Made by a program: the position numbers and the translations under genes. Source: Mycobacterium sp. Aquia_216 (GTDB taxonomy: Bacteria; Actinomycetota; Actinomycetes; Mycobacteriales; Mycobacteriaceae). From it: a stretch of 64,000 bases of DNA. Below are positions 27,008 to 36,187 of this stretch, in pieces; within the stretch, counting starts at the first letter, position 1; every line of letters starts with the position of its first letter. The DNA lies in the NCBI RefSeq assembly GCF_026723865.1, contig NZ_CP113529.1:806001-870000 (forward strand). Reading direction: 5' to 3'. A model generated the notes under the pieces. It made no database searches. It was not told the DNA's origin and worked only from the letters and a program-made list of their open reading frames with translations.

Positions 27008-27832
27008 ATGGCACAGATGTCCAACAGCCCCGCCGGTCAGATCCTTCCCGTCCTGGACACCGTATCCCTGGAGCGCGACGGACACGTTTTGCTGATCGGT
27101 CTGAATCGACCGCACAAACGCAACGCGTTCGACCGCGCGATGCTCGCCGATCTGTCCCGCGCGTACGCGGTGCTGGAGTCCGACACCTCGGTGCGGGCCG
27201 GCGTGTTGTTCGCGCACGGCGACCACTTGACCGCGGGTTTGGATCTCGCCGACGTCGGCCCCGGCATCGCCTCGGGGGAGAACCCCTTCCCCGACGACGG
27301 CCGGGACCCGTGGCGGCTCGAGGACACCTGGACCACACCGCTGGTCGCCGTCGCGCACGGTTGGTGCATGACGCTGGGCATCGAGTTGCTGTTGGCCGCC
27401 GACATCCGGGTCGCCGCCGCAGACGCCAGATTCACCCAGCTCGAGGTGCGGCGGGGAATCTACCCGTTCGGCGGCGCGACGATCCGGCTGCCGCGCGAGG
27501 CCGGCTGGGGCAACGCGATGCGCTGGCTACTTACGGGCGACGAGTTCGACGCGGCCGAAGCGCACCGCATCGGGCTGGTCCAGGAGGTGGCCGACGATGC
27601 GGCCGCGGCCCTGGCCCGAGCACGCGACATCGCGCACACGATCGCCGAACGCGCGGCGCCGCTGGGGGTGCGGGCCACGCTGGCGTCGGCACACCTGGCC
27701 CGCACCCAGGGTGAGGCGGCCGCGATCGAACGCCTGCGGCCCGCCGTCGCCGAGCTGTTCGCCAGCGAGGACGCCGCCGAGGGCGTGCAGTCGTTCGTCG
27801 AGCGGCGCGAGGCCCACTTCCAGGGCCGTTAG
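27008..27832 (+). CDS. Crotonase-family enoyl-CoA hydratase/isomerase
   Basis: A 274-residue protein with 'LLIGLNRPHKRNAFDRAM', the oxyanion region 'HGDHLTAGLDLADV', 'VAVAHGWCMTLGIELLLAADI' and 'QLEVRRGIYPFGGATIRLP'. The ATG at 27008 is taken; a GTG at 26990 is in frame and no site has a good Shine-Dalgarno, so the start is uncertain. It is divergent from tetR across a repeat-rich gap and likely regulated by it. It is not part of the M. tuberculosis backbone at this place as I recall it. Confidence 0.85.
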   Translation: MAQMSNSPAGQILPVLDTVSLERDGHVLLIGLNRPHKRNAFDRAMLADLSRAYAVLESDTSVRAGVLFAHGDHLTAGLDLADVGPGIASGENPFPDDGRDPWRLEDTWTTPLVAVAHGWCMTLGIELLLAADIRVAAADARFTQLEVRRGIYPFGGATIRLPREAGWGNAMRWLLTGDEFDAAEAHRIGLVQEVADDAAAALARARDIAHTIAERAAPLGVRATLASAHLARTQGEAAAIERLRPAVAELFASEDAAEGVQSFVERREAHFQGR

Positions 27833-27836
27833 CCCG

Positions 27837-27864
27837 TCGAATGCCCGGCCAGCCGGGCATTCGA
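27837..27864. terminator. Bidirectional terminator hairpin 1
   Basis: A perfect 13-bp stem (TCGAATGCCCGGC, 27837-27849, against 27852-27864) with a two-base CA loop lies just after the crotonase stop and before the convergent aldehyde dehydrogenase end. There is no T-tract, as often in mycobacteria. Confidence 0.7.
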
Positions 27865-27866
27865 GC

Positions 27867-27894
27867 CCGAGCGTACGGCCAGCCGGACGCTCGG
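27867..27894. terminator. Bidirectional terminator hairpin 2
   Basis: A 13-bp stem with one mismatch (27867-27879 against 27882-27894) and the same CA loop follows hairpin 1 by two bases. Both hairpins share the core CGGCCAGCCGG. Confidence 0.65.
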
Positions 27895-27904
27895 CGCAGA
27901 GAAC

Positions 27905-29374
27905 TCAGGCGTCGACGGTGTAGCCCATCGGCATCAGCACGCTCTTCTGCTGGGTGAAGTGCTCGACACCTTCGGGCCCGTTCTCGCGGCCGATGCCGGA
28001 GTTCTTGTAGCCGCCGAACGGAGCCCCGGGGTCGAAGGCGTACCAGTTGATCGCGTAGGTCCCGGTGCGAATCTGCTCCGAAATCTCGATGCCCTTGGGG
28101 ATATCGGTCGTCCACACGCTGCCGGCCAGGCCATACGCCGAGTCGTTGGCGATCTTGATCGCGTCGTCCACGGTGTCGTAGGGGATGACCGCGAGTACCG
28201 GCCCGAAGATCTCCTCCTGGGCGATCGTCATCTTGTTGTCGACGTCGGCGAACACCGTGGGCTGGACGAAGAAGCCGTTGTCCAGGCCTTCGGGACGGCC
28301 GCCGCCGCACACTAGCCGGGCGCCCTCCTCGATGCCCTTGGCGATGTAGCCCTCCACCCGGGCACGCTGCTTCTCCGAGATCAGCGACCCGATCTGAGCG
28401 GCCGGGTCCGACGGCGGCCCCACCGGCAGCGCCTGCACGAATGTGCTTACCGCATCGACGATTTCGTCGTAGCGTGAGCGCGGCGCCAGGATGCGGGTCT
28501 GGCCCACGCAGGCCTGCCCGGTGTTCATGATTCCGGAGAACACCAGCATCGGGATCGCCGACGCCAGGTCGACGTCCTCGAGCAGGATCGCTGCCGACTT
28601 CCCGCCCAGCTCCAGCGTGCACGGCTTGAGCAGCTCGGCGGCCCGCCGGCCGATCTCCTTGCCGACACCCGAGCTGCCGGTGAAGGTGAACAGGTCGACT
28701 CCCGCGTTGGACGTCAGGGCCTGGCCGGTCTCGATACCACCCGGCACCACCGACAGCACGCCCTCGGGCAGGCCGGCCTCGGCGAAGATCTCCGCCAAAG
28801 CGTTTGTGGTCAAGGGGGTTTCGGCGGCCGGCTTGAGCACGACGGTGCACCCGGCCAGCAGCGCGGGACCGAGCTTGTTGACCGCCAGGAACAGCGGCAC
28901 GTTCCAGGCGACGATTGCGCCGACGACGCCGATCGGCTCGCGATGCACGATGGTCTGCCCGTAGGAGCCGTTGCGGATCTCGCGCCACTTGACCTGGTCG
29001 ACGGCCGGGCCGGCGAAGAAGTTCATCGAGCCCATCGAGCCCATCCAGTGCATCGTCTCGATAGTGGTCGGCGGCTGGCCGGTCTCACCGGCGAGCAGCG
29101 CGCTCAGCAACTCCTTGCGCTCCTCCATCAGCTTGACCACGTTGGCGATGACGGCCGCCCGCTCTTTCGGCGGCGTCGTCGGCCACGGGCCGCTGTCGAA
29201 CGCGGCGCGGGCCGCGGCCACCGCGGCGTCGACGTCGGCGGCCACGGCTAGCGGCGTCTTGCCGAAGTACTCACCGGTCGCCGGACAGCGCACCTCGATG
29301 ACTTCGGAACTCGACGGTTCGGTCCATTTGCCGCCGATGAAAAGCTTGTCGTATTCGGTCTTGATGTCGCCCAT
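27905..29374 (-). CDS. NAD(P)-dependent aldehyde dehydrogenase, Rv0223c-type
   Basis: A 489-residue ALDH. The catalytic Cys is in 'NTGQACVGQTRI', the general-base Glu in 'TLELGGKSA', and the cofactor loop is 'FTGSSGVGKEIG'. The C-terminal 'PFGGYKNSGIGRENG' completes the family pattern. It oxidises aldehydes to acids; the physiological aldehyde is unknown. It is convergent with the crotonase across twin hairpins. Position matches Rv0223c. A methyltransferase gene lies 41 bp upstream on the same strand. Confidence 0.92.
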   Translation of the reverse strand: MGDIKTEYDKLFIGGKWTEPSSSEVIEVRCPATGEYFGKTPLAVAADVDAAVAAARAAFDSGPWPTTPPKERAAVIANVVKLMEERKELLSALLAGETGQPPTTIETMHWMGSMGSMNFFAGPAVDQVKWREIRNGSYGQTIVHREPIGVVGAIVAWNVPLFLAVNKLGPALLAGCTVVLKPAAETPLTTNALAEIFAEAGLPEGVLSVVPGGIETGQALTSNAGVDLFTFTGSSGVGKEIGRRAAELLKPCTLELGGKSAAILLEDVDLASAIPMLVFSGIMNTGQACVGQTRILAPRSRYDEIVDAVSTFVQALPVGPPSDPAAQIGSLISEKQRARVEGYIAKGIEEGARLVCGGGRPEGLDNGFFVQPTVFADVDNKMTIAQEEIFGPVLAVIPYDTVDDAIKIANDSAYGLAGSVWTTDIPKGIEISEQIRTGTYAINWYAFDPGAPFGGYKNSGIGRENGPEGVEHFTQQKSVLMPMGYTVDA

Positions 29375-29415
29375 GGCGCCACCCTACCCAAGCCGGAGCA
29401 AAACGAGAACATGTT

Positions 29416-30186
29416 TCATTCTCGGGGCGACAGCACCAGCACGAGATTGCTGACCAGGAACTCGCGCAGCACCGGCACCGACGTCAGCCGCCACGCCCAT
29501 CGCGGGTGGTAGCGCGGGAATGCGGCCAGCAGCGCCCCGGTGTTCTCGGCCCAGCTCAGCCCTTCCGCCGCCGATACCGCGAACAACGACGAGCCGTAGT
29601 CGTTTTTCGCGCGGTGGCCGTGTTTGCGGGCATAACGTGCGGCGGCGCGCTGGCCGCCCAGGTAGTGCGTCAGCCCCATCTCGTGCCCACCGAACGGGCC
29701 CAGCCAGACGGTGTAGGACAGCACGGCCAGCCCGCCCGGCTTGGTGACCCGCAGCATCTCGGCGCCGAGCTGCCACGGCCGCGGCACGTGTTCGGCGACG
29801 TTGGACGACAGGCAGATGTCCACGGAGTCGTCGGCGAAGGGCAACGCCATGCCCGACGCCCGCACAAACGAGTCAGTCGGTCGCGCCAGGGCGGGGCCGG
29901 CCGCGTGCATTTCGTTCGGGTCGGGTTCGACACCGAGGTAGCGGGCACCGGCCTCGGCGAAGGCCGCCGCGAAATATCCCGGCCCGCCCCCGACGTCGAG
30001 GACGAGGCGGCCGGTCAGCGGTTGGCCGCGGGCGGCCAGCCAGAGATCGCCGATCAACGCCACGGTATCGGCCGCCAGCGCGCCGTAGAACCGGGCGGGG
30101 TCCCGCTGCTCGTAGCGAAACTCCGACAGCAGCCGCACCGAGCGCGACAGCGTGGCCCGTCGCCCGAACACGTCAGTCACCGCCAC
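29416..30186 (-). CDS. SAM-dependent methyltransferase, Rv0224c-type
   Basis: A 256-residue class I methyltransferase. Motif I is 'VLDVGGGPGYFAAAF'. 'YLGVEPDPNEMHAA' is the acidic ribose-binding loop, and 'SGMALPFADDSVDICLSSNVAEH' (shown as separate pieces of the Methyltransf_11 core) follows. The GTG at 30186 is selected because it reproduces the M. tuberculosis N-terminus and length; the frame is open to 30270 but would overlap the divergent glycosyltransferase start. Adjacency to glycosyltransferase and envelope genes suggests a cell-wall glycan or lipid substrate; that is inference. Confidence 0.87.
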   Translation of the reverse strand: MAVTDVFGRRATLSRSVRLLSEFRYEQRDPARFYGALAADTVALIGDLWLAARGQPLTGRLVLDVGGGPGYFAAAFAEAGARYLGVEPDPNEMHAAGPALARPTDSFVRASGMALPFADDSVDICLSSNVAEHVPRPWQLGAEMLRVTKPGGLAVLSYTVWLGPFGGHEMGLTHYLGGQRAAARYARKHGHRAKNDYGSSLFAVSAAEGLSWAENTGALLAAFPRYHPRWAWRLTSVPVLREFLVSNLVLVLSPRE

Positions 30187-30226
30187 AACGGGCAACCCTA
30201 CGGACGCTCCCGCTAGGCTGACCAAG

Positions 30227-31381
30227 ATGTCTGACCTGCGATCCGTCCTGCTGCTGTGCTGGCGCGACACCGGCCACCCGCAGGGCGGCGGCAGCGAAGC
30301 CTATTTACAGCGCATCGGCACGCAACTGGCCGCGACCGGCATCGCCGTCACCCTGCGCACCGCCCGCTACTCCGGCGCACCGCGGCGCGAGGTCGTCGAC
30401 GGTGTGCGGATCAGCCGTTCCGGCGGCCGCTATTCGGTGTACGTGTTGGCGTTGCTGGCGATCGCCGCCGCCCGGTTGGGGCTCGGTCCGCTGCGGCGAG
30501 TGCGCCCCGACGTCGTGGTCGACGCGCAGAACGGTTTGCCGTTTTGCGCCCGGCTGCTCTACGGCCGCCGCGTGCTGGTGCTGGTCCACCACTGCCACCG
30601 CGAGCAGTGGCCGGTCGCTGGGCCGGTGCTGGGCCGGCTGGGCTGGTTTGTCGAGTCGTGGCTCTCGCCGCGGCTGCACCGCCGCAATCAGTACCTGACG
30701 GTGTCGCTGCCGTCGGCGCGTGACCTGGTCGCCCTGGGCGTGGCCAACGAGCGGATCGCGGTGGTGCGCAACGGCCTCGACGAGGCGCCGCAGCGGTCGC
30801 TGTCCGGGCCGCGTTCGGCCGTGCCGCGGGTGGTAGTGCTCTCGCGGCTGGTGCCGCACAAGCAGATCGAGGACGCCCTGGAAACCGTTGCCGCACTGCG
30901 GCCGCGGCTGGGCGATCTGCATCTCGACATCGTGGGCGACGGCTGGTGGCGCCGGCGACTGGTCGACCATGTCCAGCGCCTGGGCATCGACGATGCGGTG
31001 ACCTTCCATGGCCATGTCGACGACGTGACCAAACACCATGTGCTGCAGGGAGCTTGGGTGCATGTGCTGCCGTCGCGCAAGGAGGGCTGGGGGCTGGCGG
31101 TCGTCGAGGCCGCACAGCACCGGGTGCCGACGATCGGCTACCGATCCTCGGGCGGCCTGTCCGACTCGATCGTCGACGGGGTGACCGGGATATTGGTCGA
31201 CAACCGCGCCGAGCTGCTGGATCGCCTCGAACAACTGCTGTGCGATCCGGTGCTGCGCGACGAATTGGGCGCCAAGGCGCAGACGCGCAGCGGCGAGTTC
31301 TCCTGGACCCAAAGCGCCGACGCGATGCGCGCCGTACTGGAAGCCGTGCAAGCCGGCACGTTCGTCAGCGGCGTGGTCTAA
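30227..31381 (+). CDS. GT4-family glycosyltransferase, Rv0225-type
   Basis: A 384-residue protein of the GT-B fold: 'GHPQGGGSEAYLQRIG' is the N-terminal glycine loop, and 'VVVLSRLVPHKQIEDAL' and 'VHVLPSRKEGWGLAVVEAAQ' the donor-binding region with the E-x7-E motif of retaining GT4 enzymes. The ATG at 30227 gives the same length as the M. tuberculosis protein. It is divergent from the methyltransferase and overlaps the convergent membrane protein gene by 17 bp. The sugar donor and acceptor are unknown; the setting points to envelope glycolipid or polysaccharide. Confidence 0.88.
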   Translation: MSDLRSVLLLCWRDTGHPQGGGSEAYLQRIGTQLAATGIAVTLRTARYSGAPRREVVDGVRISRSGGRYSVYVLALLAIAAARLGLGPLRRVRPDVVVDAQNGLPFCARLLYGRRVLVLVHHCHREQWPVAGPVLGRLGWFVESWLSPRLHRRNQYLTVSLPSARDLVALGVANERIAVVRNGLDEAPQRSLSGPRSAVPRVVVLSRLVPHKQIEDALETVAALRPRLGDLHLDIVGDGWWRRRLVDHVQRLGIDDAVTFHGHVDDVTKHHVLQGAWVHVLPSRKEGWGLAVVEAAQHRVPTIGYRSSGGLSDSIVDGVTGILVDNRAELLDRLEQLLCDPVLRDELGAKAQTRSGEFSWTQSADAMRAVLEAVQAGTFVSGVV

Positions 31382-33095
31382 CCCGGCGCCGAACTCCGGC
31401 AACCAGTGCACCGCTGCCGCCCACGGTCAGCAGGCTCAGCCACGCCAGGTGCGCGATCACCGTCGACTGCCGCCGGCCCGGCGACACCCCGGCGGTGTTT
31501 CCGCCGATCCAGTACAGCGTCATTTCCTGGTCGCGGAACACCGGCGTGAGTGCGCCCAGGGTGGCCGCGGCCGAGCCCATGTCACCGGCACTATCCGATT
31601 CGACGACGAGCCACCCCACGCCGGCCGGGGCCAATGCGGACGGTTCGGGCCCGGACAGCAGCAACTTCTGGACCGCCCGGGCGCGGGTGCCCTCCCCGGG
31701 CACGACCTGCCCGGAAATCGCCAAGTCGCCGGTGCTCAGCACGTCGGCGCGCAGCCAGCGGGGCAGCGGATCCAGCACCGGCGCCGGGCCCGACCAGCCG
31801 AAGCGCCGCATCGACCCCGCGGGCAACACCGCGACCGGGGCGGGCGCACCGTTGATCGTCGTCGCCACCGCCGTCCACCCCGGCGGGTAACGCACCGGCG
31901 CGACCTTGCCCCCCACGCCCCACGCCAAGTCGGGCAACACCGCGATCAGCGCCAGACAGCCGACCAGCGCCGTGGCGAAGTCTGCCGAGGGCGGGAGCCA
32001 CCTGCGCAGCGACACCACCGCGCCGGCACCGGCGACCGCGTATCCCGGCACCGCCAGCGCCACCCACTTCTGCCCGTCGCGCAGCACACCAAGGCCGGGC
32101 GCGGCGTCGATCACCGCGGACAGTGCGTGCAATCCGGGCCCGGTGGCCAGCGCGGCCGGTATCACCACCGACACCGCCGCCAGCACCAGCAGTGGGACCA
32201 CTGCCGGGCGGCGCGTCACGGTCGGCAACCCGGCCGCAACCACACCCAGTAGCACCAGCGCCGACACCACCGCGAAAAGTGTTGCCCGCGAACTGGGTAC
32301 GGCTTCGCCGTTCCAGATACCGCCGAGGCTGGCCAGGCTGGCCAGCGTGCCCAGGCCCGGCTCGGCGCGCGGCGCGAACGCGAAAACCCCCAGCGTGCTG
32401 GTCGCCTTGGGGGTGGACAGCGACGAGCCCATCACCGCGGCCGTCAGCCACGGCAGCGCCGCCACCAGCGCCGCGCCCAACGCCGCCACGGCGCACAGCC
32501 AGCGGGGCCGGCCCGCACCGGGTACAGCCACGCAGACCAGCGCCACCGTCGCGGCCAGCATCAACCCGGTCGGGGTCAGGCCGGCCAGGGCGATCCAGAA
32601 CACCAACGCGAAAAAGTCGGCGGCTTGACCCGAACGCAGCCGCAGCACCGTCGTCGCCACCCAGGGCAGGCAGCCGTAGCCGACCAGCAGGCTCCAATGC
32701 CCCTGCAGAAGTCGTTCGGCGACATAGGGATTCCAGATCGCCAGCGTGATCGCGACACACTGGCCGGACCTACCGGCACAGGGCAGAGCGGCCGCGACGA
32801 GTCGCGCCGCACCCCAGCCCGCCAGCCACAGCCCGGCGACGAGCAGCGCCTTCACCACGACGCCGCCGTCGATCAGGTGCGAGGCCAGCGCCACCGCGAA
32901 GTCTTGCGGCGTCGCTCGCGGCGGCATGGTCAAGCCCAGCGCGGTATCGGACAGGTACGAGCGCGGCGTGGACACGGCGTCGCGCAACAGCAGATAGCCC
33001 GGCCGCAGCACCGGCGCGACCACCAGCAACGCCAAGACCAAGGCATAGCCGGGAAGAGACCACTGCACCGCCGCTCGGCGCCAGGGTGCGCTCAC
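31365..33095 (-). CDS. Polytopic membrane protein, Rv0226c-type
   Basis: A 576-residue protein, the same length as its M. tuberculosis counterpart, with roughly a dozen hydrophobic segments spread over the chain and a C-terminal periplasmic-looking domain of about 150 residues before the last span. Its overall layout recalls GT-C-type or other envelope membrane enzymes, but I see no diagnostic acidic loop motif and make no functional claim. The GTG at 33095 starts 18 bp after the stop of the PorA/DUF3068 gene, so they form an operon. Confidence 0.8.
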   Translation of the reverse strand: MSAPWRRAAVQWSLPGYALVLALLVVAPVLRPGYLLLRDAVSTPRSYLSDTALGLTMPPRATPQDFAVALASHLIDGGVVVKALLVAGLWLAGWGAARLVAAALPCAGRSGQCVAITLAIWNPYVAERLLQGHWSLLVGYGCLPWVATTVLRLRSGQAADFFALVFWIALAGLTPTGLMLAATVALVCVAVPGAGRPRWLCAVAALGAALVAALPWLTAAVMGSSLSTPKATSTLGVFAFAPRAEPGLGTLASLASLGGIWNGEAVPSSRATLFAVVSALVLLGVVAAGLPTVTRRPAVVPLLVLAAVSVVIPAALATGPGLHALSAVIDAAPGLGVLRDGQKWVALAVPGYAVAGAGAVVSLRRWLPPSADFATALVGCLALIAVLPDLAWGVGGKVAPVRYPPGWTAVATTINGAPAPVAVLPAGSMRRFGWSGPAPVLDPLPRWLRADVLSTGDLAISGQVVPGEGTRARAVQKLLLSGPEPSALAPAGVGWLVVESDSAGDMGSAAATLGALTPVFRDQEMTLYWIGGNTAGVSPGRRQSTVIAHLAWLSLLTVGGSGALVAGVRRRVRPRR

Positions 33096-33113
33096 CGTCG
33101 GCTCCGCCGCGGG

Positions 33114-34388
33114 CTAGTCCCGATCGGGCGGGCCGGGCGGACTCGGTTCGGATGGGCCCGGCTCGGGCGGCTCGCCGGGCGGCGAGTCGGACTCGGGCGG
33201 ATCGTCGTGTTCGGAACGCTGTGTGGGCAGCTTCTCGGTCTCGGCTTCGGCGCCGGGCACCCGTTCCTCGAGACCGCTGCGGCCGAAGAACTCCTCGTCC
33301 CCGCGGTCCAGGCCGGGATCGGTCAGCGCGCTCTCGGTCCGGAGGCTGAACGACGCCAGCACGGCGCCGCAGATCAGCGCGATCAGGCCGACCGCGGTGA
33401 ACGTGATCGGCAAAACCCGCGACCACAACGCGAGCCGGTCACGCTCGTCGCGGGCCGCGTTCACCTGAGACTCCACGGTGTCTTCGTTGGAGGTGATCTT
33501 GTAGTCGGCCAGCGTCAACTCCGGCTTCAGCGGATCCCGGGCGAAGAAGTGGTTGGCACGCTCGGTCTCCTTGACGATGGTGCCCGAAACCGGGTCCACC
33601 CAGAAGGTCCGCTGCGCCGCGTAGTAACGGGTCATCGTGATCTGCTCGGCCGGATCGACACCCTGCAAACCCCACATCGCCGCGGACGTCGTCACCTTGC
33701 CGTCCTCGTCGCCGGCGTACAGCGACGGGTATTTCACCGGTGCCACCAGCTTGCCGTCCGCGCTGTAACCGATGTTCTGGGTGAATTTGTAGGTGCTCAG
33801 GCCGTTGACGTCCTCTTGGCTGTCGTAGTTGACGTCGTAGGTCTTCTGCGCGACCGCGTCGAAGTACGGGTAGGTCTTCTTCTCGGTGTCGAAGGGGAAT
33901 CGGTAGGACAGGCCGTCGTGCCGCACCGGGATCGTAGTGGGCGGGTTGTCGTCATTGAAGGTGCGCGGCTTCTGGACGGCGCCGCCGGTGTGGGTGTCGT
34001 CGGAGACGGCCATCGCGGTCTTGCGGTTGAGCGTGACGGTGTCGACGATCGCGAGCAGCAGCCCGGTGTCCTTTTGCTTATCGGTGCGCCGAAGCGAGGT
34101 GCCGACCTGCAGGGTGACCACGTCGGCGTTGGCCGGCGACTCGACGCTGATCTGCTGCTGGGAAACCAGCGGCACATTCTGGTTGACGACGACGTGGTCA
34201 CTGGACAGCGACGCCGAGTCGAGCGCGGTCCCGCTGCCGTCGCTGACCAGCGTGGTGTCGAGGTTGAGCGGAATCTTGGTGATCCTGCTGCTCGTGTACG
34301 TCGACAGCAGCAGCGCGGCGATCAGCAGGGCGGCTCCGAGTCCGATGATTCCGCACGCGGCGAACCGCAACATAACCGCTCGGTTCAC
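33114..34388 (-). CDS. PorA-family (DUF3068) membrane protein, Rv0227c-type
   Basis: A 424-residue protein. An N-terminal membrane anchor ('IIGLGAALLIAALLLS') is followed by a large extracytoplasmic domain with 'LVSDGSGTALDSASL', 'VTLQVGTSLRRTDKQK', 'FPFDTEKKTYPYFD' and 'AMWGLQGVDPAEQITMTRYY'. A second membrane helix ('VLPITFTAVGLIALICG') and an acidic Pro-rich tail close it. This is the DUF3068/PorA pattern. The GTG at 34388 follows GGAGG with about 10 nt spacing; an ATG five codons on is the alternative. It is divergent from the acyltransferase and leads the unit with the following membrane protein. Confidence 0.87.
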   Translation of the reverse strand: MNRAVMLRFAACGIIGLGAALLIAALLLSTYTSSRITKIPLNLDTTLVSDGSGTALDSASLSSDHVVVNQNVPLVSQQQISVESPANADVVTLQVGTSLRRTDKQKDTGLLLAIVDTVTLNRKTAMAVSDDTHTGGAVQKPRTFNDDNPPTTIPVRHDGLSYRFPFDTEKKTYPYFDAVAQKTYDVNYDSQEDVNGLSTYKFTQNIGYSADGKLVAPVKYPSLYAGDEDGKVTTSAAMWGLQGVDPAEQITMTRYYAAQRTFWVDPVSGTIVKETERANHFFARDPLKPELTLADYKITSNEDTVESQVNAARDERDRLALWSRVLPITFTAVGLIALICGAVLASFSLRTESALTDPGLDRGDEEFFGRSGLEERVPGAEAETEKLPTQRSEHDDPPESDSPPGEPPEPGPSEPSPPGPPDRD

Positions 34389-34483
34389 GTTGCCGTGCCC
34401 TCCTAAATGCTCTAGGCAAATCCGTTTGACCCTAACAGCAGTACCCGGTTCGGCTGGCAACACAGCGCGGGCAGACTGGGATC

Positions 34484-35662
34484 GTGACCGATAGCCAGCA
34501 GGTGGGTGGAGTCCGCAGCTTCCTCCCCGCCGTCGAGGGTATGCGCGCCTGCGCGGCCATGGGCGTGGTCATTACGCATGTGGCTTTTCAGACCGGGCAC
34601 TCCACCGGTGTCGACGGCCGGCTGTTCGGCCGTTTCGACCTGGCTGTCGCGGTGTTCTTCGCGTTGTCGGGGTTCCTGCTGTGGCGCGGCCATGCGGCAG
34701 CGGCGAGGGATCTGGGGCGTGGTTTATTCCGGAGGCCGCCGACCGGCCACTACCTGCGGTCGCGGGTGGTCCGCATCATGCCGGCCTATCTGGTGGCCGT
34801 CGTCGTGATTCTTACCCTGCTGCCCGATGCGGATCACGCCAGCCCGACGGTGTGGCTGGCAAACCTGACGCTCACCCAGATCTATGTGCCGCTCACCCTG
34901 ACCGGCGGCCTGACTCAGATGTGGAGCCTGTCGGTCGAGGTCAGTTTCTATCTGGCGTTGCCGATTCTCGCGCTACTGGCCCGTCGCGTTCCGGTTGGCG
35001 CCCGGGTGCCGGTGATCGCCGCGCTGGGGGTGCTCAGCTGGGCATGGGGCTGGGTGCCTTTGCATACGGGATCCGGCAACCCGCTGAACTGGCCGCCGGC
35101 GTTCTTCTCCTGGTTCGCCGCGGGCATGCTGCTGGCCGAGTGGGTGCACAGCCCGAACGGGCTGGCAGCGCGCGTGGTCCAGAAAAAAGCGGGCCGGGTG
35201 CTGATGGCCGTCATCGCGTTGCTGGCGTTTCTGGTCGCCGCTTCTCCACTGGCGGGTCCGGAGGGGCTGATTCCGGGTACGGCGACACAGTTCGCGGTAA
35301 AGACCTCGATGGGCTCGGTGGTCGCGTTCGCGTTGGTCGCGCCGTTGGTGCTGGATCGGGCCGATACCCCGCACCGGCTGCTGGGCAATGCCGGCATGGT
35401 CACCCTGGGTCGCTGGTCCTACGGCCTGTTCATCTGGCACCTGGCCGCCCTGGCGATGGTGTTCCCGGTGGTCGGGACGTTTCCGTTCACCGGCAACATG
35501 CCGACGGTGCTGGTGCTGACGCTGATCTTCGGCTTTTCGATCGCGGCGGTGAGCTATGCCCTGGTCGAGTCACCCTGCCGGGAGGCGTTGCGCCGCTGGG
35601 AGAAACGCGAGCAGCCCGAGGCTGAGGTGATCGACGCCGAAGCGGACGCGATAGCGCCCTAG
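34484..35662 (+). CDS. Acyltransferase 3 family membrane protein, Rv0228-type
   Basis: A 392-residue protein with about ten hydrophobic segments. The family's N-terminal 'FLPAVEGMRACAAMGVVITH' holds the conserved Arg and His, then come 'FFALSGFLLWRG' and 'LTQMWSLSVEVSFYLALP'. These enzymes transfer acyl groups to sugars or lipids at the membrane. The start is GTG 34484. It is divergent from the DUF3068 gene (95 bp) and overlaps the convergent YbjN gene by 4 bp. The acceptor is unknown; neighbours suggest the cell envelope. Confidence 0.88.
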   Translation: MTDSQQVGGVRSFLPAVEGMRACAAMGVVITHVAFQTGHSTGVDGRLFGRFDLAVAVFFALSGFLLWRGHAAAARDLGRGLFRRPPTGHYLRSRVVRIMPAYLVAVVVILTLLPDADHASPTVWLANLTLTQIYVPLTLTGGLTQMWSLSVEVSFYLALPILALLARRVPVGARVPVIAALGVLSWAWGWVPLHTGSGNPLNWPPAFFSWFAAGMLLAEWVHSPNGLAARVVQKKAGRVLMAVIALLAFLVAASPLAGPEGLIPGTATQFAVKTSMGSVVAFALVAPLVLDRADTPHRLLGNAGMVTLGRWSYGLFIWHLAALAMVFPVVGTFPFTGNMPTVLVLTLIFGFSIAAVSYALVESPCREALRRWEKREQPEAEVIDAEADAIAP

Positions 35663-36138
35663 CCGGTGCGGTCCATCCACTGTTCCAGCGCGCCCGCGGA
35701 CGGCAGGCAGACGGCCCGCTCGATCTTCTCGATCAGGTCGGCGCCGTACTCGACGGTGGACTTGATGAAGTTCCCCAACGCCGCCAGATGGATGCCGTCG
35801 GTCAGCAGATAGGCACTCTCACCGACCAGGCTGACGTGGCTCGGCTGCGCCGTCTCGCGGACAAACGCCTTGGGCCAATGGTTGTCGCGATTCCAGTCGT
35901 TCACCAGCTCCATCAGGCGCGGGCGCTCGCTGGCTTGGTAGTACCCGGCGGGGCTGACCGAGATCTCGAAGATGTCGGGCCGCAATCCGTTGATCCGCAG
36001 GTTCACGTGCAGCTTGCCCCGCTCGATGTTGGACAGCACCATCAGGAATTCTTCGCCGTCGTCGCCGCGGAAAAATCGCAAGTGACGCGATCGCAGATAG
36101 CGTTCGATCAGCTCGGTACTCAAGGGCTCGATCTGCAT
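35659..36138 (-). CDS. YbjN-domain protein
   Basis: A 159-residue protein with the YbjN/type III secretion chaperone-like sensory fold: 'LRSRHLRFFRGDDGEEFLMVL', described in part, then 'LHVNLRINGLRPDIFEISV', 'ELVNDWNRDNHWPKAFV' and the C-terminal helix 'LAALGNFIKSTVEYGADLIEKI'. The ATG at 36138 gives a full-length domain. It follows the acyl-CoA ligase gene by 49 bp on the same strand. Mycobacterial YbjN proteins are mostly of unknown role. M. tuberculosis, as I recall, has a PIN toxin gene (Rv0229c) in this slot instead. Confidence 0.82.
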   Translation of the reverse strand: MQIEPLSTELIERYLRSRHLRFFRGDDGEEFLMVLSNIERGKLHVNLRINGLRPDIFEISVSPAGYYQASERPRLMELVNDWNRDNHWPKAFVRETAQPSHVSLVGESAYLLTDGIHLAALGNFIKSTVEYGADLIEKIERAVCLPSAGALEQWMDRTG

Positions 36139-36187
36139 GGCCCCGATGGTTGTGCCGGGGCCTTGGAGGATTCTTGGTGCTTTCTGA

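Noticed and set aside
32625..34406. Plus-strand open frame of 593 codons over the large membrane protein and DUF3068 genes
   Set aside because: It is antisense to two genes with recognisable membrane segments and family stretches, and has no ribosome site or domain of its own.
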